64,000 nt of DNA from Verrucomicrobiaceae bacterium (GTDB taxonomy: Bacteria; Verrucomicrobiota; Verrucomicrobiia; Verrucomicrobiales; Verrucomicrobiaceae). The notes beneath the pieces are model-generated. The model did not search any database. It was not told where the DNA came from and worked only from the letters and a program-made list of their open reading frames with translations. Both the position numbers and the translations under genes were made by a program. This document shows, piece after piece, positions 50,744 to 58,626 of the stretch. The number at the start of each line of letters is the position of its first letter. Positions within the stretch are counted from its first letter, which is position 1. The DNA lies in the NCBI GenBank assembly GCA_016795465.1, contig JAEUHK010000107.1, positions 1 through 64,000 on the forward strand, written 5' to 3'.

Positions 50744-51223
50744 GTTCAGCGCCGCCTCTTCGCGGGCGGTTTTGAAGCGGCAGGTGCCCTCGCGGGCGAG
50801 TTCCTCGCAATGCGCCTCGATGCGCATGCTCTTGAGCTGCGGCTTGAAACCGAGACGGCGGGAGATGCAATCGTGCAGCAGGGCGATGTGCTCGTCCTCA
50901 AACTCCACCACCCGGTCGCAATCGAGGCAGATGAGGTGGTTGTGCTGCGGCTTTTCGAGGAAATTCGGATCGTAATAGGTCTGGTCACGGCCCAGATCGA
51001 CCTCGCGGAGCACGCCGCAGTCCTGCATCAGGGTGATCGTGCGGTAAACGGTGGCCCGGGATACGGTGCGGTCGATTTTGCGCACCTTTTCGAGCAGCTC
51101 GTCAGCATTGAAATGGTCGTCCGTGGCAAAAGCAGCCTCGATGATCACATCACGCTGCTTCGTGCGCCGCTGCCCTTGCTGGGCGAGGTAGGCATCTAGG
51201 CGCTTTTTGACTTCTTCGATCAT
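50738..51223 (-). CDS. Fur-family transcriptional regulator
   Basis: A 161-aa DNA-binding protein starting at the ATG at 51223 (MIEEVKKRLDAYLAQQGQ). RRTKQRDVIIEAAF, HFNADELLEKVRK and SRATVYRTITLMQDCGVLREVDLG make the winged-helix part; HNHLICLDCDRVVEFEDEHI holds the HxH and CxxC of the metal/dimerisation domain, and CEELAREGTC adds a structural Cys pair. Ferric uptake or peroxide responsive; not distinguishable here. It overlaps the end of cinA on the opposite strand. Confidence 0.93.
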   Translation of the reverse strand: MIEEVKKRLDAYLAQQGQRRTKQRDVIIEAAFATDDHFNADELLEKVRKIDRTVSRATVYRTITLMQDCGVLREVDLGRDQTYYDPNFLEKPQHNHLICLDCDRVVEFEDEHIALLHDCISRRLGFKPQLKSMRIEAHCEELAREGTCRFKTAREEAALNS

Positions 51224-51456
51224 GGAAGCTGCCGGTTTAAGGCACTTGGCGGAAAGGCGCAAGATGGTTTCCAAGGGGTGGATAGAGCTTGGAGTCAAAA
51301 AGCGATGTTCAGGTGCTTCCTACCCCGGCAGCGGATATCCGCCTCTTTTTAAAGGTTCTGCCATCTTGACCGCCCGGAAGTCTCGAAAGGCCCGGAAGAA
51401 TCAAAAAAGGGCGATTCTGAGCCATTAGTGGGCGCATATATTTGAAATAAATTCAG

Positions 51457-51473
51457 AAAATTATGGAAATTTT
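51457..51473. promoter_or_regulatory. AT-rich palindrome between fur-like gene and 51517 gene
   Basis: AAAATTATGGAAATTTT is an imperfect palindrome in an AT-rich part of the 293-bp divergent gap 51224-51516. No other content seen; it could be a regulator site or promoter element. Confidence 0.35.
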
Positions 51474-51516
51474 GCATAACACCTGTTAATTTTGCGAGAT
51501 TCCTGTCTTTCAATAG

Positions 51517-52161
51517 ATGCCCTTACCTTTCTCATTCTCCGCACAAAGGACCGCCGTGGTGCCCGAAGCACCGCTCGGGATGGGCAGTGCTTATACCAAT
51601 CCGCACGAATTGCTGGGCATCGTCGATCAGCCCGGCGCGGTGAAAGATCCTGCCTTTGCCGTCGCGGCGATGGAGGCCCCGCTGCCAACGCCAAAGCCGC
51701 CGCAGTTGCTTGATTTTCAGGCCGTTCCGCCACCTGCCGCCGCTCGACTGCCCCAGCCGCTTCCGCCCCTCGTGATGGCGCCTCCGCTCAATGGACAGGC
51801 CCATCTCACGCTTGGGCACGCCCCGACGACCCATTTCAACAGCCCGCCCACTCCCGCCACGCCCAGCGAGACGGAGCGCCTATTGCGTGAGCTTTCCGGC
51901 CAGGTGGAGCAGTTGCGAAACGACTTCTTCTCCGCCGCCACCACCATCAGCGCCCTGAGTGACCGCGTGGAGCGCCTCGAAAAGCGCCAACCGGGTGCCG
52001 ATACCCCCTCGAATGCCACCGCTGAGGTGGCCGCGCTCCGTGCTGATTTCGAAATCTGGATCGCCCAGCATCTGGAAACCACGGTCGAGCACTGCATGCG
52101 CCGCGTATGGGCCCGGACCTCCATGCAACAGCCCCTGGCCGCCAATCCTCCCACGGCCTGA
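51517..52161 (+). CDS. proline-rich, coiled-coil hypothetical protein
   Basis: A 214-aa protein of unknown function. Residues 50-120 are Pro/Ala-rich (LPTPKPPQLLDFQAVPPPAAARLPQP region) and probably disordered. Residues 120-205 are a coiled coil: ETERLLRELSGQVEQLRNDFF, ALSDRVERLEKRQ, then EVAALRADFEIWIAQHLE. No signal peptide or membrane helix. The hybrid histidine kinase begins 39 bp downstream, so it is likely an operon partner, perhaps an adaptor or scaffold for the kinase (inference). Confidence 0.65.
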   Translation: MPLPFSFSAQRTAVVPEAPLGMGSAYTNPHELLGIVDQPGAVKDPAFAVAAMEAPLPTPKPPQLLDFQAVPPPAAARLPQPLPPLVMAPPLNGQAHLTLGHAPTTHFNSPPTPATPSETERLLRELSGQVEQLRNDFFSAATTISALSDRVERLEKRQPGADTPSNATAEVAALRADFEIWIAQHLETTVEHCMRRVWARTSMQQPLAANPPTA

Positions 52162-52200
52162 TCTGACCACTCTCCTCCCGAACCCACGAACCCACTGCAC

Positions 52201-54210
52201 ATGAACTCCCTCCGCCTCCGCATGCTCTTCCCGCTCTGGCTATTCGGCTTCCTGCCGGCCATGGGCGCGGCCAAGTTGATGGACCAGCCCTTGGACTGGT
52301 TTTACGGCGTCACCGGCATCGTCCTCGGCGGCGGTGTTTTCCTTGCTGCCTACCTCCTCGGCGGCTGGGTGCTGAAACCGGCCAGCGCTGTCATGAAAGG
52401 CACCACTGCCGTGCTCCGCGGTGTCCCGCCGGACACACAATCCGCCGAATGGCTGCCGGGTGACTTCTTGAAGCTCCGCTGCGACATCAACATGATCTTC
52501 GCGAAGCAGCGCCAGGCCCTCAATGCCGCCGAGCAGCATGCCACGCAGACTGCCCAGCGCCTGCTGAATGCCGAGCGCCTGCTGCGCGAGGCCTTCACCG
52601 CTCTTCAGGGGCTCTTCGCCGCCAGTGATGAAGGTGTCGCCGTCATTGATGCCCAGGGTTCCATCGTCGCCTCGAATGGCCGTCTCGATGCCTTCCTCGG
52701 CAAGCCGGTCGAAGAAATTGCCGGACGTGACGGCAGCCGCCTCGTCGCTGCGTTTGCCACGCGTTTCGCGGATAGCAAAGTCGCCGCCGAGTGGATGGAG
52801 TCCGTCTCCCACCACCTCGAAGGCCAGGATCAAATGCCGCCGATGATCACCGCTGATGGCGAGGGTGTCTTCAGCATCCGCACCGTGCCGATGCGCACTG
52901 ACGCGGGTGAAGTCGTCGGCCGCATCTGGGTGGTGAAGGACCAGTCACAGCTCCGCGTGCTCGAGAAACAACTCCGCGAATCGCAGAAGCTCGGCACCAT
53001 CGGCCAGCTCGCCGGCGGCATCGCGCACGATTTCAACAACCTCCTCACCACCATCCGTGGAAACCTCACGCTCGCCGAGCTCACCGCTCCGTCGAACCCG
53101 AATGGCGTGCGTGACCGCCTGCAAAACGCCACCCATGCCACGCAGCGTGCCGCCGACCTCGTGAAGAGCCTCCTCGGCTACTCCCTCTTCAGCAATGGCT
53201 CCTCCGCCCGCAAGCCGGTGAACGTCAAACGCCTCATGGCCGATGTGCAGAACCTCCTGAAGCACAGCGTCGATTCCAAGGTGAACGTGCAGATGCGTGC
53301 CGGCATGGATGAATCCCACGTCCTCGCCGATGCCACGCAGGTGCAGCAGGTCATGCTGAACCTCTGCCTGAATGCCCGCGATGCCCTGCCGGGTGATAAC
53401 GGCATCATCGAGATCGCCGTCGAAAACGTCACGCGTGCCGGTAAAAGCACGAATGGCAGCGACTCCGCTGATTTCGTCATGCTCGTCGTCCGTGACAATG
53501 GCCATGGCATCGCCGAGGAAAACCGCCACCGCATCTTCGAACCCTTCTTCACCACGAAGAACGCCGCCAAAGGCAGCGGTCTCGGTCTCGCCACCGCGCA
53601 GGACATCGTCCGCGAGCACGGCGGCTGGATCGAATTCGACTCCGAAGTCGGCCGCGGCAGCGAATTCCGCGTTTACCTGCCCCGCACCGCCCAGCACGAG
53701 GAAAATGCCGACCTGCCGCAGGATGATCTTTCCGCCGGCAATGCCGTCACTGCCCCGATCGGCACGCAGACCACCATTCTCGTCGTGGACGATGAAGCGC
53801 CCGTCCGTTCCATCGCCGCGAACATGCTCAACTTCCTCGGCTACCGCGTCCTCGAGGCCGCCGATGGCCAGCAGATGCTCGACATGTGCCTGCGCGGTGG
53901 GGAAAAGATCGACGGCATCCTGCTCGACATTTACATGCCGAAGCTCAGCGGCCGCGAGGCCTTCAAGCAGCTCCGCGCCGCCAATTGTGACATCCCCGTC
54001 GTCGTCTGCAGCGGCTTCATCATCGATCCGGACGAGTTCATGATCCTCAGCCAGGGCCATCCGCCGCCCGTCGATATCATGCTGAAGCCCTACTCGCTCG
54101 ACGGCCTCAGCAAAGCGCTCGCCAAGGCCATCGGCGCACCCGCGCAGGACGCCGCCACCCGCGGTGGATTCGGCGCACCGCAGGCACAGCAGCCCGTGCT
54201 CGTGGCCTGA
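52201..54210 (+). CDS. membrane hybrid histidine kinase with PAS and C-terminal receiver
   Basis: A 669-aa protein. Two transmembrane helices (about 8-24 and 34-55) anchor it. A helical stretch (about 95-130) leads to a PAS domain (about 140-245, AVIDAQGSIVASNGRLDAFLGK). The HisKA domain has LAGGIAHDFNNLLTTIRGN with His276, and the HATPase (about 375-500) has LNLCLNARDAL, VRDNGHGIAEENRHRIFEPFFTTK and GSGLGLATAQDIV. The receiver (about 520-640) has ILVVDDEAP, with phospho-acceptor Asp576 in LLDIYMPKLSG and MLKPYS. No separate response regulator or output is adjacent. Signal unknown. Confidence 0.92.
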   Translation: MNSLRLRMLFPLWLFGFLPAMGAAKLMDQPLDWFYGVTGIVLGGGVFLAAYLLGGWVLKPASAVMKGTTAVLRGVPPDTQSAEWLPGDFLKLRCDINMIFAKQRQALNAAEQHATQTAQRLLNAERLLREAFTALQGLFAASDEGVAVIDAQGSIVASNGRLDAFLGKPVEEIAGRDGSRLVAAFATRFADSKVAAEWMESVSHHLEGQDQMPPMITADGEGVFSIRTVPMRTDAGEVVGRIWVVKDQSQLRVLEKQLRESQKLGTIGQLAGGIAHDFNNLLTTIRGNLTLAELTAPSNPNGVRDRLQNATHATQRAADLVKSLLGYSLFSNGSSARKPVNVKRLMADVQNLLKHSVDSKVNVQMRAGMDESHVLADATQVQQVMLNLCLNARDALPGDNGIIEIAVENVTRAGKSTNGSDSADFVMLVVRDNGHGIAEENRHRIFEPFFTTKNAAKGSGLGLATAQDIVREHGGWIEFDSEVGRGSEFRVYLPRTAQHEENADLPQDDLSAGNAVTAPIGTQTTILVVDDEAPVRSIAANMLNFLGYRVLEAADGQQMLDMCLRGGEKIDGILLDIYMPKLSGREAFKQLRAANCDIPVVVCSGFIIDPDEFMILSQGHPPPVDIMLKPYSLDGLSKALAKAIGAPAQDAATRGGFGAPQAQQPVLVA

Positions 54211-54230
54211 TTTCCCAGCCTCAACCCCTC

Positions 54231-54274
54231 TTTGCCCTTCCTTCGCCCGTCGGAGGAAGGGCAAAATCTTTTTG
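54231..54274 (+). terminator. terminator after the hybrid kinase
   Basis: TTTGCCCTTCCT (54231-54242) pairs with AGGAAGGGCAAA (54254-54265), followed by ATCTTTTT. Confidence 0.85.
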
Positions 54275-54305
54275 GCAAAGCCCGTGATCACGCCTCACAT
54301 GCCGC

Positions 54306-55145
54306 ATGACCTGGCGCATCGGCACCCGCACCCTCGACCTCACCTCTCGCGGCCTCATCATGGGCATCGTGAATGTCACGCCGGACAGCTTTTCGGACGG
54401 CGGACGCTTTGCCGATCCCGGCCGCGCCGTCGAGCATGCGCTGGCCATGGTGGCCGATGGTGCCGACATCCTCGACATCGGTGGCGAATCAACGCGTCCC
54501 GGTGCTGAGCCTGTCGGTGAGGCCGAGGAACTCCGCCGCGTGCTGCCCGTCATCCGTGCCCTTCGATCCCAAAGCCAGGTCCTCATCTCCATCGACACGA
54601 TGAAGGCCTCCGTGGCCCGTGCGGCCCTCGATGCCGGTGCGGACATCATCAACGACGTCACCGGCCTGCGTGGCGATGCCGCCATGGTCCGCCTCGCCGC
54701 TGAAGCGGATTGTGGCCTCGTTGCCATGCACATGATCGGTGATCCGCAGACGATGCAAAACGAGCCGCACTATGAAAACGTCGTCGCCGAGGTGCGTGGC
54801 TACCTCGAGGACCGTCTCCGCGTGCTCACCAGTGCCGGCATTGCACCGGAACGCATCGTGCTCGATCCCGGTTTATGCTTCGGCAAGACCCTCGAGCACA
54901 ACCTGACCCTCCTGCGCCATCTTCCAGAACTCGTCGTCGATGGCCGCCCGCTGCTCATCGGTGTCTCGCGCAAGTCGATGATCGGCAAAGTGATCCACAG
55001 CACCCACATGGCGGACCGTTACTGGCCCACCATCGCCCTCACCGCGCATGCCCGCGAGCACGGAGCCCGCATCATCCGCGTGCATGACGTGAAGCCGAAC
55101 GCCCAGGCCCTGCGCATGACCGAGGCCATCCTTCACGGTGCATGA
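54306..55145 (+). CDS. folP: dihydropteroate synthase FolP
   Basis: A 279-aa enzyme joining pABA to the pterin diphosphate in folate synthesis. GIVNVTPDSFSDGGRF, DILDIGGESTRPGAEP, VLISIDTMKASVARAALDAGADIINDVTGL, VAMHM and LIGVSRKSMIG are the conserved segments. Normal length. Alone here; no folK or glmM follows. Confidence 0.96.
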   Translation: MTWRIGTRTLDLTSRGLIMGIVNVTPDSFSDGGRFADPGRAVEHALAMVADGADILDIGGESTRPGAEPVGEAEELRRVLPVIRALRSQSQVLISIDTMKASVARAALDAGADIINDVTGLRGDAAMVRLAAEADCGLVAMHMIGDPQTMQNEPHYENVVAEVRGYLEDRLRVLTSAGIAPERIVLDPGLCFGKTLEHNLTLLRHLPELVVDGRPLLIGVSRKSMIGKVIHSTHMADRYWPTIALTAHAREHGARIIRVHDVKPNAQALRMTEAILHGA

Positions 55146-55149
55146 ACCT

Positions 55150-55209
55150 CAAGGAGCGGGACTTGCCAAGTCCCGTCTCTGATCGGCACTTGGCAAGTGC
55201 CTCTCCTTG
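55150..55209. repeat. nested inverted repeats between convergent folP and CBM9-like genes
   Basis: CAAGGAG (55150-55156) pairs with CTCCTTG (55203-55209); inside are CGGGACTTGCCAAGTCCCG (55157-55175) and GCACTTGGCAAGTGC (55186-55200). A three-stem structure suited to bidirectional termination. Confidence 0.65.
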
Positions 55210-55215
55210 TCACGT

Positions 55216-56058
55216 TCACTTCACCGGCATCAGCCGCAGCGTGCCCCACTGCCGCAGATTCGTGCGCTTGTTCTTTTCACCCGCGAACCAGTCCTCATGG
55301 TGAAAACTCCCAAAGTTGTCTTCACCCTTCGCTTTCTCATCCAGATCACCCACCGCGATGTTCAGGCCCATTTTCACTTCCTCGGCACCTGGAGTGAAAA
55401 AACGGCCCGGAGACACTTCGAGGCATGGATTGAAGCAGATCGACCACTCGATGATATAGCCCTTTCCCTCCGGCAAAACCTTCGTCACCGCCTCCATCGC
55501 CCCGCTTTCGATCCACTTTTGATACGTGGTCCACGCCGCGGCATCGGAGCGTGGCTCACCTTCCAGCAAGCCACCTTTGCCCACGCCGCCGAGGCGCGAC
55601 TTCGTCACGTTGCACACCATCTGCCACGACGAGCCATCGCCAGCCGCGTTCTCATCGGCCTTCCACACGTTCGAGGCATTGATTAGGATCTCCATCTCAT
55701 CACCAAACCACGGCCAGCCATCCCGCGAGAGCTCATGCGCCTTCGGATTCTTCTCCGGCAGCCAGCGGTCCGTGTCGATGCCGTAGAGCACATCATCCGT
55801 CACGCGAAACGCGAAGTGCAGCCGTGTGTCGTCATACTTCACCCAGCCCGTGAGTGAGAGATCCTCCTTCCGTGTCGTCCGCGTGAACTGCGCCGTCCAG
55901 CCTTCCACGCCCTCAAACCGCGTCGCATCCTGCCACTCCGCCTCTTCGATCACGCCATCCACCTTCGGCGTCGTCCCGCGATAGGCCTTCAGCTCCCGCG
56001 GCCATTCGCCCGCCATTGCCGAAGCGACAAGCATCAGACCAACCACGGAGAGCCTCAT
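55216..56058 (-). CDS. secreted CBM9-like (family 9 carbohydrate-binding) protein
   Basis: A 280-aa protein starting at the ATG at 56058 (MRLSVVGLMLVASAMAGE), with a signal peptide to about residue 16. PKVDGVIEEAEWQDATRFE is the CBM9-like opening; KYDDTRLHFAFRVTDDVLYG, WPWFGDEMEILINASN and YIIEWSICFNPCLE follow, as in DOMON/CBM9-type domains. No catalytic residues seen. It lies 20 bp after the sulfatase on the same strand, so the pair is likely an operon for polysaccharide binding and desulfation. Confidence 0.82.
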   Translation of the reverse strand: MRLSVVGLMLVASAMAGEWPRELKAYRGTTPKVDGVIEEAEWQDATRFEGVEGWTAQFTRTTRKEDLSLTGWVKYDDTRLHFAFRVTDDVLYGIDTDRWLPEKNPKAHELSRDGWPWFGDEMEILINASNVWKADENAAGDGSSWQMVCNVTKSRLGGVGKGGLLEGEPRSDAAAWTTYQKWIESGAMEAVTKVLPEGKGYIIEWSICFNPCLEVSPGRFFTPGAEEVKMGLNIAVGDLDEKAKGEDNFGSFHHEDWFAGEKNKRTNLRQWGTLRLMPVK

Positions 56059-56078
56059 CACATCTGACTTCTCATCTC

Positions 56079-57485
56079 TCACTTCTTACCCTTTCCTTTC
56101 TTCTTCTTCGTGCCGCCCGGCTTCGTCGCCCCTTCATTCTGGATCACTTCCGGTGGCTCCGGCACGCGGCCCTGATCGTTCGTTTGCTCGATCCAATCCT
56201 TCAGCACACCGCTCAGACGCTCCAGCGCGGCGCGATGCTCCGGCGCATTCGATTTGGCGAGGTTCTTGATCTGGTGCGGATCGTCTTCGAGATCGTAGAG
56301 CTCCTCCTCCGGCATCGTCGGAGCCGTCAGCACGGCCTGCTCGGGGGTCAGCTTGTCCTGCTCCGCCAGTTCCTTGATCAGATTCCACACCGGATACTGC
56401 TTCTCCTTGTATTCGTTGTGCTGAAGGAACGGCCGGTCCGGCGTGAAGTTGCGGATGTAGCGGTAACGCGCATCCCGCACCGTGCGCAGGCGGAAGACCG
56501 TCATGTCACAGCGATCCCGTGCTCCGAAAGTGTACTCACGCGGCGCCTCCGCCTTCTCACCGAGAAAGACCTGCCCCTGCATGCCATCAGGCTTCGCAAT
56601 GCCCGCCCAGCTCAGCGAGGTGGCGGTCAAATCAATGCTCATCAGCAGCCGGTCGCTTGCCCTGCCAGCTTCAAAGCCCGCCGGAGCCTTCACCGCCGAT
56701 GGCCAGCGCAGGATGAAGGGCACATTCAGACCTTCCTCATAGCAAAACTGCTTCGCCCGCACATGCGCCGCACCGTTGTCACCCACAAAGCAGATCACCG
56801 TGTTCTCAAACAAGCCATCACGCTTCAGCAGCTCCACGATCTTGCCGATCTTGCGGTCCAGCTCCGTCGCCGCATCGAGATACTGCGCCCAGTCCTTCCG
56901 CGTGACCTCATGATCCGGATAATACGGCGGCACCTCCACCTTTGCCGGATCGGCATGCGGCGGTGCATGAAACGTGCGGTGCGTCTCCTGGAAATTCACC
57001 TGCGCGTAGAAAGGCTGGTGCGCCTTCAAATCATCCCAGCTCGCGCTGTCGAAGGGCTTCTCCGGAGCGGCGAAGTTCCAGTCCGTCTTCCCCGCGCCTT
57101 TGAACCCGGCCTCCGGTGGCATCTCCTTCACATTCGCCGTGAAGTAGCCCGCTTCGCGCATGCGCTCGCTGATCAGCTTCACCCCGGCGGGCAAGGTGTA
57201 GCCATCATCACGATGACTGCGATGATTGTGCGCTCCGATTGTTGTTTGATACATCCCCGTGTTGAAGGCACTGCGACTCGCCGAGCACACCGGCGCCGTC
57301 GTGTAGTAGCGGGAGAACCGCATTCCCTCCTTCGCCATGCCATCCAGCACCGGCGTCGAGACCTCCTTCGTGCCATAGCAGCCCAAATGCGGCCCAAAAT
57401 CCTCCGCGATCAGCCACAGGATGTTCGGACGCTCCGCCGCACTGAGGGTGGAACAAAGAGCCAACAGAAGAAAGAGACGCATCAT
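56079..57485 (-). CDS. secreted sulfatase, C-S-A-S-R type
   Basis: A 468-aa sulfatase starting at the ATG at 57485 (MMRLFLLLALCSTLSAAE), with GGAGG just upstream. PNILWLIAEDFGPHLGCYG holds the N-terminal metal site; the formylglycine motif is CSASRSAFNTGMY, with Cys as precursor and Ala in place of Pro. ICFVGDNGAAHVRAKQF carries the metal-binding D/N pair. The tail is Lys-rich (GGTKKKKGKGKK). The formylglycine-generating enzyme is not in the window. It is paired with the CBM9-like gene downstream; a 22-bp repeat array lies about 120 bp upstream of its start. Confidence 0.9.
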   Translation of the reverse strand: MMRLFLLLALCSTLSAAERPNILWLIAEDFGPHLGCYGTKEVSTPVLDGMAKEGMRFSRYYTTAPVCSASRSAFNTGMYQTTIGAHNHRSHRDDGYTLPAGVKLISERMREAGYFTANVKEMPPEAGFKGAGKTDWNFAAPEKPFDSASWDDLKAHQPFYAQVNFQETHRTFHAPPHADPAKVEVPPYYPDHEVTRKDWAQYLDAATELDRKIGKIVELLKRDGLFENTVICFVGDNGAAHVRAKQFCYEEGLNVPFILRWPSAVKAPAGFEAGRASDRLLMSIDLTATSLSWAGIAKPDGMQGQVFLGEKAEAPREYTFGARDRCDMTVFRLRTVRDARYRYIRNFTPDRPFLQHNEYKEKQYPVWNLIKELAEQDKLTPEQAVLTAPTMPEEELYDLEDDPHQIKNLAKSNAPEHRAALERLSGVLKDWIEQTNDQGRVPEPPEVIQNEGATKPGGTKKKKGKGKK

Positions 57486-57604
57486 GGCCTCCAGCATGCC
57501 TGAAAAGCCCTCGCCAAGGCAAGCATGGATTTGCCGTCGAGAGTCGTGATCCGACACCACTGACCGCCCACCCAGTCCCGAAACCGTCAGCCACCTTCCA
57601 TCCC

Positions 57605-57824
57605 GGTGTGCCCACAAACCCACCCCGGTATGCCCGCACACCCACCCCGGTGTGACCACACACCCATCCCGGTGTGCCCACACACCCATCCCGGTGTGCC
57701 CACACACCCATCCCGGTGTGCCCACACACCCACCCCGGTGTGCCCACACACCCACCCCGGTGTGCCCACACACCCATCCCGGTGTGCCCACAAACCCACC
57801 CCGGTATGCCCACACACCCATCCC
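57605..57824. repeat. 22-bp tandem repeat array, 10 copies
   Basis: Ten contiguous copies of the 22-bp unit GGTGTGCCCACACACCCATCCC with 0-3 substitutions each (57605, 57627, ... 57803). A partial unit precedes it. The 22-nt period makes open frames with a 22-aa repeat on both strands, but no start or ribosome site supports a protein. It lies upstream of the minus-strand sulfatase. Confidence 0.95.
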
Positions 57825-57881
57825 GGATTTGGCAAAACCGATCTCGGATTTCGGAAATCCGACCTCGGAAATGCCAAATCC
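57825..57881. repeat. inverted repeats directly after the 22-bp array
   Basis: GGATTTGGCA (57825-57834) pairs with TGCCAAATCC (57872-57881); inside is CGGATTTCGGAAATCCG (57845-57861). The rest of the gap to 58204 shows no gene. Confidence 0.65.
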
Positions 57882-58204
57882 CACCCCGGAAACGCCCCCC
57901 AAGCACCCATTTCAGGCCCAAACGGCCCACCTACCCCGTGCAAAGGCCTGTTCGTCTATGGTCTATCCGCGATCGTCGATGCCCGAAGAGCTCCGCCCAT
58001 GCTTGCCTTGCCATTCGCATCACTTCTCTGCGGTGAATCCTTTCCGGCTGCGAGCGGAGTCGTGGTGTCCAGAAAGCGAACATGAGGCAAACCTGTTCCA
58101 CTTTCAGGCTCTGCCTGCATTAGTGACCGAAGCTTTGCGGGCAGTAGGGCCCACTCACCTCTGACTTCTCACCACTCACAGTCTCCCCTTCTCCCCGTCT
58201 CCTC

Positions 58205-58400
58205 TCAAGCGAGTTCCGCCCTCTGCAGGCTCGGCACCAGCAAGTCATTGGCGGCAAGGCCGAGGAAGTAAACGAGGCCGACGATGATGAACATGACGAG
58301 GTAGCTGCCGGTGGCTTCTTTAATGCGGTGCGAGGCGAGGGAGATGAGCAGGCCGGCGGTCCAGAGGTGCGCGACGACCGGGGCGTAGGCGACGGGAAGT
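58205..58400 (-). pseudogene. decayed 3' end of an MFS transporter gene
   Basis: Reverse translation gives LPVAYAPVVAHLWTAGLLISLA, then SHRIKEATGSYLVMFIIVGL and VYFLGLAANDLL up to a TGA at 58207-58205. It matches the C-terminus of the intact MFS transporter at 61414-62652 (LPVAYAPVTDNLWTAVLLISLA ... IKEATGSYLTMFIIAGLVYFLG), except that about 45 residues are missing between the two blocks. There is no 5' part. This is a remnant of a paralogous gene. Confidence 0.8.
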
Positions 58401-58410
58401 GCGCAAAAGC

Positions 58411-58557
58411 CTTGCTTTCATCACCCAAGGTACTCCAGCCGCCAACAAAGCCTCTGACGTGCTCACCCAGAACGAGAGCAAGCCCTGCCTCATCACGCTC
58501 CGCTGGCCGACCGTGGAGGTGCTGGAGATTGTCGAGCATGCCGCGTGGACGAAGTGA
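58411..58557 (+). pseudogene. C-terminal fragment of an unknown gene
   Basis: A frame without a start reads LAFITQGTPAANKASDVLTQ, then NESKPCLITLRWPTVEVLEI and VEHAAWTK, and ends with TGA at 58555-58557. The codon use and composition look protein-like, and it starts just where the MFS remnant begins. I cannot name the parent gene. It is likely a broken 3' end. Confidence 0.4.
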
Positions 58558-58626
58558 TCGGACATTCGTCCCGGAAAAAAGGGGCGATACTTGACTTTCC
58601 ATGCCGGACTAAGCTCCAATCGAGCC

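Noticed and set aside
51430..51500. A Fur box upstream of the Fur-family gene
   Set aside because: The AT-rich palindrome does not fit the 19-bp Fur consensus well enough to call.
57605..57824. CRISPR array
   Set aside because: Units are directly contiguous with no unique spacers, and no cas genes are present.
57587..58164. Several repetitive open frames through the 22-bp array, on both strands
   Set aside because: All are products of the stop-free repeat; no ribosome site, and composition mirrors the DNA repeat.
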